Assembly: GCA_030594645.1 (NCBI GenBank) | Contig: JAUVEU010000019.1 | Span: 1-40,171 of the forward strand | DNA from: Candidatus Aegiribacteria sp. | GTDB taxonomy: Bacteria > Fermentibacterota > Fermentibacteria > Fermentibacterales > JCC-6 | DNA: 40,171 nucleotides | Direction: 5' to 3' | In this document: piece after piece, positions 8,029 to 17,132 of the stretch | Numbering within the stretch: the first letter of the stretch is position 1 | How the letters are laid out: each line of letters starts with the position of its first letter | Notes under the pieces: model-generated | The model's database searches: none | What the model saw: only the letters and a program-made list of their open reading frames with translations | What the model was told of the DNA's origin: nothing | Position numbers and translations under genes: made by a program

Positions 8029-9806
8029 CGGAATACCACTGTTCTGAATGATCCCGACAATCTTGAAATAAGCCCTGATCTCAAATTATCAAGCTGATGC
8101 AGATTCGGAATCATCGGCAGAAGATACATGGATTCTTCCATACAGAGTGTATCATCAATATGATAGAATTCGATAGTGTAATTGTCAGAGATATATGGAT
8201 CTGGAATTTCAAGAATACCTGAAGGCATTCCTGTCAGGTTCAATCTGAGGAATGCGCCGTAAGTCGTTTCAACAAAAACATTATCCCCTGTATCCGGAAG
8301 CAGGAATGCCGATGCTCTTGAACCGATCAGATCAAATGTTTCAAGTCCTGGAACCACCATGTAGATGGAATTGTCCTTTCTTATAATACTGCACTCCCAC
8401 GATCCTGAGCCATGCAGAGTAAGAGGCTGTCCGGTTATTTCCAGGTCTCCGTCATAATGCATGCCTGACCCCGGAAGCAGTCCGAACAGAGTTTCAAGGA
8501 GTGCTGGTATTCTCTCAGGCGGTACTCCGGAAAGTATTGATCTATACAGCTCGTCAGCTGCTCCCGACATGGTTACACTGATGTTCCCGCTGATTATTTC
8601 CGAATCTGTATCAACGATACCTTCTATTAGAATGGAAAGAGAATCCTGGTTATGCTTATCCGGAAAGTACGCTATTTCACTCCCCGAAGCAGTTAATGGC
8701 AGATATGCCGCACCTCTGAGCGAATACGAGTAGCCATTTTCCGAAATACTGTTCGAAGGGTCCAGGTACAGCACTTCATCTGAATTAATATCCAGAGCGA
8801 CAATCATGTGATCAAAGCTTCGAGAACCGACATATTCGGTAATGCTTCCGGACGTTGAGGTAAGAACGGCATAGGGATCATGTCCTGCTCTTCTCAGAAG
8901 CCATAGTAGTAGAACTGCTCTGTCACGGCAGACACCGGTATGCTCATTCAGTGTTTCAAGAGGCAGGCGGGGTGAATAACCTGGATCTCTGCCCCAGTTT
9001 CCGCTCAGATATTCAATCTCTTCTGAAACCCATCTGGATATACTGCATGGTTCAAACCCTGTTACCGCCAGTATTGAATCAGCAACCGGTTCATATTCCT
9101 GCATGAGTGATTCATCAAGAACAGTGAATAAACCGGCGCTTACATCGGACGGACGGTGGCTCGCAATTGTGATTGCAGGGCTGCATTCAGCAGCACTCCG
9201 CGTGAATGGAAGAGCAGCAATAGGGCTTTGGGAATAAGTATTCCAGGAGAAGCATACCGTTGAATCATTCATCAGTATTGTTTCCGGCTCAGGGAGATCG
9301 GTGGAAGAAATATGGATTTCCCGGTCAGCGGGCCAGAACACTTTGAAACATCCGGAGTCGATACTGTCTCTTGCCGCTGAATAGAATGTATAAGAGTAGA
9401 AATCATCCATCGGCAGATAGTCGATATGCCTTCTTATCTCTATGAAAAGCGTATCACCGATTTCAATCCCGGGGAATTCCACAAACATCTCTCTTAAAGA
9501 ACTCTCCAGCCTTCCATCGGGAAGAAGAGATCTGTGGGGGATCTCTCGTAATAATGCTCTGTCCGTGCCTCTTCCAGACCTCCAGTGTTTTATTATAGCA
9601 ACTGAGATCTCAAGAGATTCCCATGTGTTCCTGAACGATGATACAAGTTCCCTGTAGCGTTCCACTCCCCTTGCCGTAAGGGGGACAATTACTTCACTGG
9701 TGACCTCTTCGTAACCTGAACCCGCCGATGAACAGTAAAGGGTTACATCATGATTAAGATAGACTGCGTCCGGAGTTGCGAGAATTATTGCCAGAATAAA
9801 CAACAA
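8025..9806 (-). CDS. Secreted transglutaminase-like protein (DUF3857-like), catalytic triad present
   Basis: A 593-residue protein with a short signal peptide (MLFILAIILATPDAVYL). An N-terminal beta-rich region like DUF3857 (about 20-215) precedes a transglutaminase-like core (about 250-350). The triad is visible: C293 in EHTGVCRDRAVLLLWLLRRAG, H333 in RSFDHMIVALD, D349 in VLYLDPS. A beta-rich C-terminal half follows. Such proteins act in the periplasm or on the surface as cysteine peptidases or amidases; the substrate is unknown. The start is TTG at 9806, three bases after the surE stop, with GGGAG upstream inside surE. It is directly followed by a Cys-less relative, suggesting the two work together. 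Confidence 0.75.
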   Translation of the reverse strand: MLFILAIILATPDAVYLNHDVTLYCSSAGSGYEEVTSEVIVPLTARGVERYRELVSSFRNTWESLEISVAIIKHWRSGRGTDRALLREIPHRSLLPDGRLESSLREMFVEFPGIEIGDTLFIEIRRHIDYLPMDDFYSYTFYSAARDSIDSGCFKVFWPADREIHISSTDLPEPETILMNDSTVCFSWNTYSQSPIAALPFTRSAAECSPAITIASHRPSDVSAGLFTVLDESLMQEYEPVADSILAVTGFEPCSISRWVSEEIEYLSGNWGRDPGYSPRLPLETLNEHTGVCRDRAVLLLWLLRRAGHDPYAVLTSTSGSITEYVGSRSFDHMIVALDINSDEVLYLDPSNSISENGYSYSLRGAAYLPLTASGSEIAYFPDKHNQDSLSILIEGIVDTDSEIISGNISVTMSGAADELYRSILSGVPPERIPALLETLFGLLPGSGMHYDGDLEITGQPLTLHGSGSWECSIIRKDNSIYMVVPGLETFDLIGSRASAFLLPDTGDNVFVETTYGAFLRLNLTGMPSGILEIPDPYISDNYTIEFYHIDDTLCMEESMYLLPMIPNLHQLDNLRSGLISRLSGSFRTVVFR

Positions 9807-9809
9807 TGC

Positions 9810-10568
9810 TCAGAGGCTCCCGTCTGTAAGCTCCAGGGCAGGTGGCTTCCGGGTTGATGTTCTGTTAACATCAAGCAGAGTCATGCTGACATAGTGTTTT
9901 TGAATAGCGTCTACATCGGTACCATCAGGGTTGATCACTGGAAGCGACCTGTATCTGTCATATGCGAATACTCTTCCAGGTTCAATTTCTCTGAATGGAA
10001 TGTCAGCGCTGAACTGCGCCATTCGTGTCCATTTCCAGCCCTTGATCTCACTGAATTTTATGGCTGGAACGTTTACATTGATAACCGTTCCATTCGGAAT
10101 TTTGATATTTATGTCATTTTCGATAAGCGTATCAAGGGCGGATGAAGCAGTTTCGAAGAAAGGCTTCTCACCATGTGCTGATATCCGAACGCTCAACGCA
10201 ATAGATGGAATACTCCAGAGCGCTGCTTCCATCGCTGCGGCAACAGTTCCTGAATAAAGAATGTTATTCGATAGATTCGATCCCGGATTGATTCCGGATA
10301 CAAGCAGATCAGGAGGATTATCCTTCATAATCTCCATGAGAGCTATCTTTATGCAATCTGTGGGTGTTCCCTCCAGAGACCACTTTCGGAAACCCTCGCC
10401 TTCGTTTTTAAGTTCCATTGAAGTATAAAGGCCAAGAGCATGGCTTGCGCCGCTGCAATGATGAAGCGGAGCAACAACCCATATCTCATGTTTTTCTCTT
10501 AATGAGTTCTCAAGTTCGAGAAGTCCCGGCTGATCGTATCCATCATCGTTTGTCAGAAGTATCCGCAT
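9810..10568 (-). CDS. surE: SurE, 5'/3'-nucleotidase
   Basis: A 252-residue SurE-family nucleotidase. The metal-binding NDDGY (N7, D8, D9) is at the N-terminus, and the conserved SGINPGSNLSNNILYSGTVAAAMEA lies at about residues 91-115. SurE dephosphorylates nucleoside monophosphates in the cytoplasm and in some species polyphosphate, and is linked to stationary-phase survival. Length is typical. It lies 4 bases after the PorV-like gene and 3 bases before the transglutaminase-like gene, so it is co-transcribed with secreted-protein genes. Confidence 0.95.
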   Translation of the reverse strand: MRILLTNDDGYDQPGLLELENSLREKHEIWVVAPLHHCSGASHALGLYTSMELKNEGEGFRKWSLEGTPTDCIKIALMEIMKDNPPDLLVSGINPGSNLSNNILYSGTVAAAMEAALWSIPSIALSVRISAHGEKPFFETASSALDTLIENDINIKIPNGTVINVNVPAIKFSEIKGWKWTRMAQFSADIPFREIEPGRVFAYDRYRSLPVINPDGTDVDAIQKHYVSMTLLDVNRTSTRKPPALELTDGSL

Positions 10569-10572
10569 GGAG

Positions 10573-11475
10573 CTAAATAGACCGTTGAAGTGAGAAACGA
10601 TGTACTGTTCCCATAGCGTAGTTCACAGGAACGAAGGCGTAATCGAGTATCCATCCTCCAGCTGAGAGACCCATACCCGCTGTAAGGTCTCTTGAATCAT
10701 CAAAGAATTTCATGCCGAATCTTAGACTGAGCCATTTTTTTGGAGTGTATTCCAGACCGCTGCCTGCGGAGAATCTGTTATCAAGCGGCTTCTTTATCTC
10801 TCCTGTTAATGCAAGTAACCCGATAGGCAACCCGAAAGTATATCTGGCTCCGGCCCTCCATGTTGATGGAAGCCTGAATTCGTTGTCAACCATTGTAACT
10901 GATGGTCCTATATGCTGTACTGCTGCTGCAATATCCAGATTGTTCATAGGATGTATTACCAGGCCTGCATCAAAAGCAATACCTGAAGAACTTTCCATCC
11001 ATACTTTTTCACGGAGTATCTTGATTCCGATTCCTAAATCGAACATTCCCAGTCTGATAGCGCCTGCTGCATGGAAAGACATGTCCCATGCGGAAAAACT
11101 GTCCAGCGGCTCAGAAGAAGCCTCATTCCTCATTTCAAGGTTTCCGACATGAAGAAAACGGCCGCCGAGAGCACAGATTACCGGACCTGCAGGGAAATTC
11201 CAGGCAAGGTAGTTCTGCGAGGCATCTCCAAACCATTGATTGTGTCCTGCTGCTATTGCACCTGTTTCAAGTGAAGCCAGAAGAGCTGGATTGGTAAACC
11301 CTGCCAGGCTGCCACTGTTTAATACACCTGTTCCACCGAGTGAAGCTGCTCTCGCTCCTGGATCGATTTTCAGGAAACTGAAGGCTCCCGCGCCGGCGTC
11401 ACGGTAAACTTCATCTGAAGATAATGCCGGTAACGCGGCAAATATGAGTAATCCAACAAGAAATATTTTAATCAT
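10573..11475 (-). CDS. PorV/PorQ-like outer-membrane beta-barrel protein
   Basis: A 300-residue protein with a signal peptide (MIKIFLVGLLIFAALPALS). The mature start, GAGAFSFLKIDPGARAASLGGTG, is the hallmark of the PorV/PorQ (UPF0164-related) family of outer-membrane barrels linked to type IX secretion in the FCB group. The rest shows alternating strands (YLAWNFPAGPVICALGG, LDIAAAVQHIGPS, RAGARYTFGLPIGLLALTGEIKKP) and ends with FSLQRSI, compatible with barrel insertion. PorV carries type IX substrates to the attachment complex; two proteins in this window have matching C-terminal sorting domains. It is the first gene of the minus-strand run; GAGGG lies just before the ATG. Confidence 0.8.
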   Translation of the reverse strand: MIKIFLVGLLIFAALPALSSDEVYRDAGAGAFSFLKIDPGARAASLGGTGVLNSGSLAGFTNPALLASLETGAIAAGHNQWFGDASQNYLAWNFPAGPVICALGGRFLHVGNLEMRNEASSEPLDSFSAWDMSFHAAGAIRLGMFDLGIGIKILREKVWMESSSGIAFDAGLVIHPMNNLDIAAAVQHIGPSVTMVDNEFRLPSTWRAGARYTFGLPIGLLALTGEIKKPLDNRFSAGSGLEYTPKKWLSLRFGMKFFDDSRDLTAGMGLSAGGWILDYAFVPVNYAMGTVHRFSLQRSI

Positions 11476-11702
11476 GACCCTCGCATTTCAATGAAGATAT
11501 TGATTTACATATTATCCATTATCTAGTTTCTATCATGCAAATTGACAATAGTTCCACTTTCGACCTAACAAGCTCACGACTTCTTGAGCTGCAGGAGAAT
11601 TATATCACTTGATAATATTATTCTGAAGAGTATTCGTAAAATGATTTTGAAATACTATATTTCAGAATAATTTAAAATTTTATACAGGAATGGAGTTATA
11701 AG
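11476..11702 (+). promoter_or_regulatory. Divergent intergenic region with small palindrome
   Basis: This AT-rich region separates the divergent PorV-like and peptidase genes and should hold both promoters. An inverted repeat TGAAAT-5 bases-ATTTCA (11648-11664) lies 38 bases before the peptidase TTG and may be an operator or part of the promoter. On the minus strand a weak candidate for the PorV-like gene is TTGTCA (11543-11548) with GATAAT (11518-11523), spaced 19 bases. No ORF or RNA gene was recognised here. Confidence 0.35.
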
Positions 11703-13817
11703 TTGAAATCGATAGTAATACTTTCTGTCTTAACGATCTGTGCTTCCATTGGTGCTTTCGATATCGAGTATCCTGAAACCAGGGTTTCAGATCACGTTGA
11801 TGATTACTTCGGAACACCCGTTCCGGATCCCTACCGTTGGCTCGAAGATGTGGAATCTGATGAGACACTGGAGTGGATAGCTGCCCAGAACGAAATATGG
11901 GAGGATTTCATTGAGATTATCCCCCGCAGGGACTGGATAAGGGAAAGGTTTGAGGAACTCTACGATTACCAGCGCTACTCGATGCCCTACAGAAGAGGCG
12001 ACCGATATTTTTTCACCCTCAACGACGGTCTGCTGGATCATTCATTGTTCTGCTGCCGAAAGACCCTTGATGGTGAACCGGTTGTACTTATCGACCCGAA
12101 CGAATTCCCCGAGGAGGAAAGACTGTCTCTTGCTGGAACAAGCGTGACCGATGACGGCAATCTACTCGCCTGGGCTACATGTGAAAGCGGATCGGACTGG
12201 ACCACATGGTACGTAATGGATATAGAAACACAGACTGCCCTTAGTGATACAATCCTCTGGACCAAGGGCGGAGTCAGCTGGAAGGCCGATAATTCAGGAT
12301 TTTACTATACCAGGTACGAAGAACCCGAAGAGGGGCAGGAATACACCGAGCTAAATGAGAACCAGAGTATCTTCTTCCACAGTCTCGGAACTTCGCAGGA
12401 TCAGGACAGTTTGATTTACGAGCGACCGGACAAGCCTGAGTGGATGATTGGAGCCTATGAGACGGACGACGGGAGATACCTGATAATCTGGATCTGGGAT
12501 TCGAACCTGATTCGGAAGAATGCTATGTACTACATAGATCTCCTGTCGAATGACAGGCAGGTGGTTGAACTTCTTGGAGATTTTGATGCGCGATACTCGC
12601 TTATTGGCAACATCGGAGAGGAATTCTACTTTCGTACGGATCATAACGCTCCACACGAGAGGATCATCTGCATCGACATAACCAATCCTTCCTGCGAGAA
12701 TTGGAGAGAGATCATACCCGAGGCAGCAGAGATACTTGAGAGCGCTTCAATCATGAACAACAGCAGATCAGTTGTGCTCCGATACTCGTGGGACGCATAC
12801 GACAGGGTTTACATATACGACATAGAAGGTATTCTGCAAAAGGAGCTTGACCTGCCCAGCCCGGGAACAGTGTGGGGGTTCTGGGGTCTTCAGTCGGACA
12901 CTGAGGCTTTTTACCTTTTCACTTCCCTCCTCCATCCCGGAGAAGTTTACAGTTACGACTTCGAGACCGGTGAAAGCACTTTCTTCTGGGCACCTGATAT
13001 AAACGCAGATCTTTCCGGGTACGAGGAAAAACAGGTTTTCTATGAGAGCCACGACGGAACGATGATCCCGATGTTTCTGGTCTACCCTGAGAACATTGAG
13101 CTTGACGGATCGAACCCCACGCTTCTTAGGGGCTACGGAGGATTCGGGGTGCCTATGAAGCCCTGGTTCAGCACTTCCAGGCTCGTCTGGCTGGAAATGG
13201 GCGGAATCTACGCTATCCCCTGCATCCGCGGGGGTGGAGAGTACGGTGAGGAGTGGCACCTTGCTGGAATCAAGGAGAATCGTCCCGCGGTATTCGGCGA
13301 TTTCATAAGCGCTGCGGAGTACCTTATAGAAGAAGGCTATACCTCGACACAGAAACTTGCCATCTCCGGGGGCTCAAACGGAGGAACCCTGGTCGCGGCA
13401 TGCCTGAACATGAGACCGGATCTGTTCGGTGCCGCTGCTACTGCAATGGGCGTGATGGACCTGCTCCGTTTTCACCTGTTTACAATCGGGTGGGCCTGGA
13501 CATCCGAGTATGGCGATCCCGATGACCCTGAAGATTTTGAGTTCCTTCTCGATTACTCTCCATACCACAATATCGAACCCGGTATCGAGTATCCACCGGT
13601 TCTGATATCAACTGCAGATCACGATGACAGAGTGGTTCCCGGACACAGCTTCAAGTACGGAGCAAGACTGCAGGCTGCTCAGGCCGATAATGCTCCCATC
13701 CTGATGTTGATTCATGCAAGTGCCGGTCATGGGGGAGCTGTGGGACTATCTGAGGGTCTGGACAGGATATCCGACATGTACGCTTTCTTCTGGCAGATGC
13801 TGGATATGGAAGAGTAA
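11703..13817 (+). CDS. Prolyl oligopeptidase family serine peptidase (S9A), exported
   Basis: A 704-residue peptidase of the S9 clan. A signal peptide (MKSIVILSVLTICASIGAF) precedes the family start PETRVSDHVDDYFGTPVPDPYRWLED. A beta-propeller fills the middle (about residues 80-420) and a C-terminal alpha/beta-hydrolase domain holds the triad: S558 in SGGSNGGT, Asp 641/642 in HDDRVVPG, H676 or the nearby His of HASAGHGG. These enzymes cut after proline in short peptides; the signal peptide places this one outside the cytoplasm, where it could feed peptide uptake. The start is TTG at 11703 with GGAG 7 bases upstream. It is the first gene of a plus-strand run with lipM and lipA. Confidence 0.95.
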   Translation: MKSIVILSVLTICASIGAFDIEYPETRVSDHVDDYFGTPVPDPYRWLEDVESDETLEWIAAQNEIWEDFIEIIPRRDWIRERFEELYDYQRYSMPYRRGDRYFFTLNDGLLDHSLFCCRKTLDGEPVVLIDPNEFPEEERLSLAGTSVTDDGNLLAWATCESGSDWTTWYVMDIETQTALSDTILWTKGGVSWKADNSGFYYTRYEEPEEGQEYTELNENQSIFFHSLGTSQDQDSLIYERPDKPEWMIGAYETDDGRYLIIWIWDSNLIRKNAMYYIDLLSNDRQVVELLGDFDARYSLIGNIGEEFYFRTDHNAPHERIICIDITNPSCENWREIIPEAAEILESASIMNNSRSVVLRYSWDAYDRVYIYDIEGILQKELDLPSPGTVWGFWGLQSDTEAFYLFTSLLHPGEVYSYDFETGESTFFWAPDINADLSGYEEKQVFYESHDGTMIPMFLVYPENIELDGSNPTLLRGYGGFGVPMKPWFSTSRLVWLEMGGIYAIPCIRGGGEYGEEWHLAGIKENRPAVFGDFISAAEYLIEEGYTSTQKLAISGGSNGGTLVAACLNMRPDLFGAAATAMGVMDLLRFHLFTIGWAWTSEYGDPDDPEDFEFLLDYSPYHNIEPGIEYPPVLISTADHDDRVVPGHSFKYGARLQAAQADNAPILMLIHASAGHGGAVGLSEGLDRISDMYAFFWQMLDMEE

Positions 13818-13851
13818 ACGAAATCCGAAAACATAAGGAACAGAAATACTT

Positions 13852-14670
13852 ATGAAAGCTGTGCATTTCAGAACAGGTAAGCATGAAGGTCTCTGGAACA
13901 TGGCTTTCGATAAATACCTGATGGAACAGGTACGGGATGGTCGATGGAGTTTTGTTCTCCGAACATATGGCTGGGAACCGGCTTGCGTATCAATCGGAAA
14001 ATTTCAGAAACGTGACAGTGAAATCAACTGTGATCTGCTCCTTCGTGATGGCTACCACGTGGTCAGAAGACCAACAGGTGGACGAGCTGTATGGCACGAA
14101 ACCGAATTGACTTACAGTGTTGCAGCGGGATTAGAACATCCGCTTGTATCAGGTTCCATAAGTGAAACGCTGAAGAGAATATCCAGGCCCATGGTTAAAG
14201 CCATGAATATTCTTGATATACCGGTATCAGTGAGTTCTTCAGATCGTCACCATGCCGGAGGGCCAAGAATGCAAAGCAATCCATGCTTTACGTCCCATGG
14301 GAAGTGGGAAGTCGGCACACCTGACGGCAGAAAGCTTGTCGGAAGCGCCCAGGCACGAAGCAGAGGTGTTTTTCTTGAGCACGGATCAATTCTTTTTATG
14401 AATGATCAGTTGAAAATACTTGACTACCTCCCCCATACCACTTCAACACACCAGAAGGATATACTTGCTCATCACCTTAAGGAAGGTATTGCATCTGTAA
14501 GAGAATTCAAACCGGACCTGGAAATGCCGGATATGGAAAATGCCCTTCATTCTTCCTTCAAAGATACTCTTGGTGAGGATCTTCATTACGGTGATTTCAA
14601 ATCACTAGAGGGGAAAAGGCTCAACGAGCTGATAAGTGAATGCAGAAATGAAATACAGGAAAAAGCCTGA
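13852..14670 (+). CDS. lipM: LipM-like octanoyltransferase / lipoate-protein ligase family
   Basis: A 272-residue protein of the BPL/LplA/LipB fold. The substrate-binding RRPTGGRAVWH is at residues 72-82. C145 in NPCFTSHGKWEV matches the acyl-thioester cysteine of LipM-type octanoyltransferases, and GRKLVGSAQARSRGVFLEHGSIL (159-181) supplies the conserved lysine. LipM moves octanoyl groups from acyl carrier protein to the lipoyl domain or GcvH. The lipoyl synthase gene overlaps its 3' end, completing a de novo lipoylation pair. LplA-type ligase activity on free lipoate cannot be excluded from sequence alone. The ATG at 13852 follows AAGGAA. Confidence 0.85.
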   Translation: MKAVHFRTGKHEGLWNMAFDKYLMEQVRDGRWSFVLRTYGWEPACVSIGKFQKRDSEINCDLLLRDGYHVVRRPTGGRAVWHETELTYSVAAGLEHPLVSGSISETLKRISRPMVKAMNILDIPVSVSSSDRHHAGGPRMQSNPCFTSHGKWEVGTPDGRKLVGSAQARSRGVFLEHGSILFMNDQLKILDYLPHTTSTHQKDILAHHLKEGIASVREFKPDLEMPDMENALHSSFKDTLGEDLHYGDFKSLEGKRLNELISECRNEIQEKA

Positions 14671-15523
14671 TTGGCTGAAAATGCCGTCAAGAGGCGCTGA
14701 GGAAGCTGCGAAAGTAAGAAATATTCTCCTGAAGTACAGCCTTGACACAGTATGCAGACAGGCAAAATGTCCCAATCTTGGTTACTGCTATCAGCATGGC
14801 ACCGCCACATTTCTGATACTTGGAAACCTGTGTACAAGATCATGCGGGTATTGCGCAATAGGAACTGCGACGGATAAACCGGCTCCTCTCCATCCTGATG
14901 AGCCCGATCGTGTTGCGAAAGCCGCGGCAGAGATGGATCTTTCGTATGTCGTAATTACTTCGGTGACTCGGGACGATCTTCAGGACGGTGGCGCAGACCA
15001 TTTTGCCAGTACTGTAAAAGCGTTGAGGAATAGAATCAAAGGGGTAAGGATTGAAGTTCTGACACCGGATTTCAATGGTAATATTTCTGCTCTTGAAACA
15101 GTTGCTGAAGCTTCCCCTGATGTATTCAATCATAATCTTGAGACTGTTGAAAAACTCTTTTCCGCTGTAAGACCTGATACGTCCTATGATCTATCTCTTT
15201 CAATCCTTGCCAGGTATGGAAAACTGTCTCCCTCCACCCCGATTAAAAGCGGTCTCATGCTCGGCCTTGGAGAGCAGGATGATGATATCAGAAAAGCAAT
15301 CCATGATCTGAGATCCAGCGGCGTGACTATGCTTACGCTTGGCCAATACCTTCAGCCTTCAAGAAAACACTGGCCCGTCGACAGGTATGTAACACCGGAA
15401 GAATTCGATAATTGGAGAGAATTCGCCCTTTCCGAGGGTTTTAACTCAGTAGCGTCAGGGCCACTGGTTCGAAGTTCTTTTCACGCAGAGTTGAATTACA
15501 GCAGCGGAGTTGATTCAGTTTAG
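14636..15523 (+). CDS. lipA: LipA, lipoyl synthase (radical SAM)
   Basis: A 295-residue radical SAM enzyme that inserts two sulfurs into protein-bound octanoyl groups. The auxiliary-cluster motif CRQAKCPNLGYC gives C40, C45 and C51. The SAM-cluster motif CTRSCGYC gives C66, C70 and C73. The C-terminal RSS (in VRSSFHAE), which supplies the serine ligand of the auxiliary cluster, is present. VITSVTRDDLQDGGADHF is also diagnostic. The start may be GTG at 14636 or ATG at 14648; both lie inside the 3' end of lipM, so translation is coupled. The 3' end overlaps the convergent 2H phosphoesterase gene by four bases. Confidence 0.97.
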   Translation: MNAEMKYRKKPDWLKMPSRGAEEAAKVRNILLKYSLDTVCRQAKCPNLGYCYQHGTATFLILGNLCTRSCGYCAIGTATDKPAPLHPDEPDRVAKAAAEMDLSYVVITSVTRDDLQDGGADHFASTVKALRNRIKGVRIEVLTPDFNGNISALETVAEASPDVFNHNLETVEKLFSAVRPDTSYDLSLSILARYGKLSPSTPIKSGLMLGLGEQDDDIRKAIHDLRSSGVTMLTLGQYLQPSRKHWPVDRYVTPEEFDNWREFALSEGFNSVASGPLVRSSFHAELNYSSGVDSV

Positions 15524-16071
15524 CTTTGCGGATCATTCAGTTTATAGCTTCTTATCGAATGGACTGATTCCTTATCGAAGGTCAGAAGACCTATCTCCCT
15601 TATCCATCCTCTTATCGGCAGATTTATGATATCAAGGCAGACGCTCATGGCTTCAAGAATTAATTCAGGTTGAAGACCAAGCGTGAGTGAGCAGTGCGGA
15701 ACCCAGCATCCGGGTCGGTATAGACCCTCCGAAAGGTCGGAATATTCATCGAATATTCTGTATAGTCTATCATGTACTGACAGGAGAGACGGAGTAATCA
15801 CAGGTCCCAGAAACACTGTACCGCTTGCGAGGCCGAACGTGGCTATCGATGAGAATGTTACAGGGAATGCTCGATGAATCGCCGAGAAGTCCTTTATATC
15901 ATCAAGTATCAGCTCAGGATCGAGGTTTTCCCATATTGCAAGTGTAAGATGCGGCTTTCCACCAGATCTCAGCAGAGGCGACGAAAACCCTCTTGTTCTG
16001 AGAATGCTCCATGCGCGGTTTATCTTATCCTCAGTTTTGCTGTCCAGAAACAGACAGATATCACATAACAT
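15520..16071 (-). CDS. 2H phosphoesterase superfamily protein (2'-5' RNA ligase-like)
   Basis: A 183-residue protein with the two HxT/S motifs of the 2H superfamily: HLTL at residues 41-44 and HCSL at 126-129, in two repeated alpha/beta lobes. Family members (LigT/ThpR, yjcG-like) hydrolyse or form 2'-5' phosphodiester or cyclic phosphate bonds in RNA; which activity this one has is not visible. The ATG at 16071 is preceded by GGGG. It stands alone on the minus strand between lipA and dusB. Confidence 0.8.
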   Translation of the reverse strand: MLCDICLFLDSKTEDKINRAWSILRTRGFSSPLLRSGGKPHLTLAIWENLDPELILDDIKDFSAIHRAFPVTFSSIATFGLASGTVFLGPVITPSLLSVHDRLYRIFDEYSDLSEGLYRPGCWVPHCSLTLGLQPELILEAMSVCLDIINLPIRGWIREIGLLTFDKESVHSIRSYKLNDPQS

Positions 16072-16142
16072 TTCTACCCCTTTGATGCCTTAACCCGCAA
16101 ATCGAATATTCTGGTAATTGTTATTCAAGTCATCCCCTTCTT

Positions 16143-17132
16143 ATGTTTGCATCTATGGATTACAGTTCAATTACAAGCTACACTCACGGTCTCGTTCTTG
16201 CCCCTATGGCCGGTTCCACGGATTCCGCTTTCAGACGGATATGCCGTTCGATGGGCGCTACATCAGTTGTTACCGAGATGGTTGCTGCAGCCGGATTGTC
16301 CAGGCGATCAGTCAAAACGAAAAAATTACTGCAATACGATCCTGAAGAAAAACCAATTGGTGTACAGTTATTCGGAAGCAGGCCTGACGATTTTGCAAGA
16401 GCCTCATCACTTGTATCAGAACTCGGCTTTGACTTCATAGATATAAATGCAGGATGCCCTGTAAAGAAAGTCCTTCGAAGCGGTTCTGGTTCAGCGCTTC
16501 TCAGGGATATTCCAAAACTTGCAGCGATAGTTAGAGCAGTCTCATCCGAGACCGATCTTCCTGTTACTGTTAAGATACGCACAGGCTGGTCACCCGAAGA
16601 ACCTGTACCGGACAGTCTTCCGGCAATACTGGCAGATGAGGGAGCCGCTGCAATCGCCGTTCATGGCAGATACCGTTCTGATATGTTTTCAGGGAAGGTC
16701 AGAGCACTGGAGATAAAGCGCATAGTTAACTGCTCTCCGGTTCCTGTAATAGCAAACGGAGACGTGATAAATGTTGAAGCAGCGAATGACTTGAAAAACT
16801 ACACCGGAGCATCAGGATTGATGATAGGCAGAGGCGCTCTTGGCAATCCATGGATTTTCAGGGCTATATCCGGAAGACCTGAAGATGCTTTTCTGGTGCC
16901 AGGAGAACTTACATCAGTAGTAATCAGACAATTTGAGATGATGAAAGAGTATATACCCCCGGAGCATGTGTATCATATATTGAGAGGGCATCTGCTGCAT
17001 TACCTTAAAGGTTTCAGGGGAGCATCCGGTTTAAGGAGAAAAGCGGTGCATGTTGAAAATCTGGCGGATTTGAACAATATTCTTGCTGAAGCGGAAGAAT
17101 TACTGAGAATGGAAAGGATTGACCGGTCTTGA
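16143..17132 (+). CDS. dusB: tRNA-dihydrouridine synthase (Dus family)
   Basis: A 329-residue flavin enzyme that reduces uridines in the tRNA D-loop. Visible motifs are the FMN-barrel start VLAPMAGSTDSAFRRICRSMGA (18-39), the catalytic C105 in INAGCPVKKV, VKIRTGW, the AVHGRYR block, and GLMIGRGALGNPWIF near residue 230. The order and length fit DusB better than DusA/DusC, though subfamily is inferred. No clear ribosome site precedes the ATG at 16143; the ATG four codons later is an alternative. The stop overlaps the start of the next gene (TTGA). Confidence 0.92.
   Translation: MFASMDYSSITSYTHGLVLAPMAGSTDSAFRRICRSMGATSVVTEMVAAAGLSRRSVKTKKLLQYDPEEKPIGVQLFGSRPDDFARASSLVSELGFDFIDINAGCPVKKVLRSGSGSALLRDIPKLAAIVRAVSSETDLPVTVKIRTGWSPEEPVPDSLPAILADEGAAAIAVHGRYRSDMFSGKVRALEIKRIVNCSPVPVIANGDVINVEAANDLKNYTGASGLMIGRGALGNPWIFRAISGRPEDAFLVPGELTSVVIRQFEMMKEYIPPEHVYHILRGHLLHYLKGFRGASGLRRKAVHVENLADLNNILAEAEELLRMERIDRS

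Noticed and set aside
11543-11548. Strong promoter for the PorV-like operon
   Set aside because: The best -35/-10 pair has a 19-base spacer, longer than usual, so it is kept only as a weak candidate within the intergenic entry.
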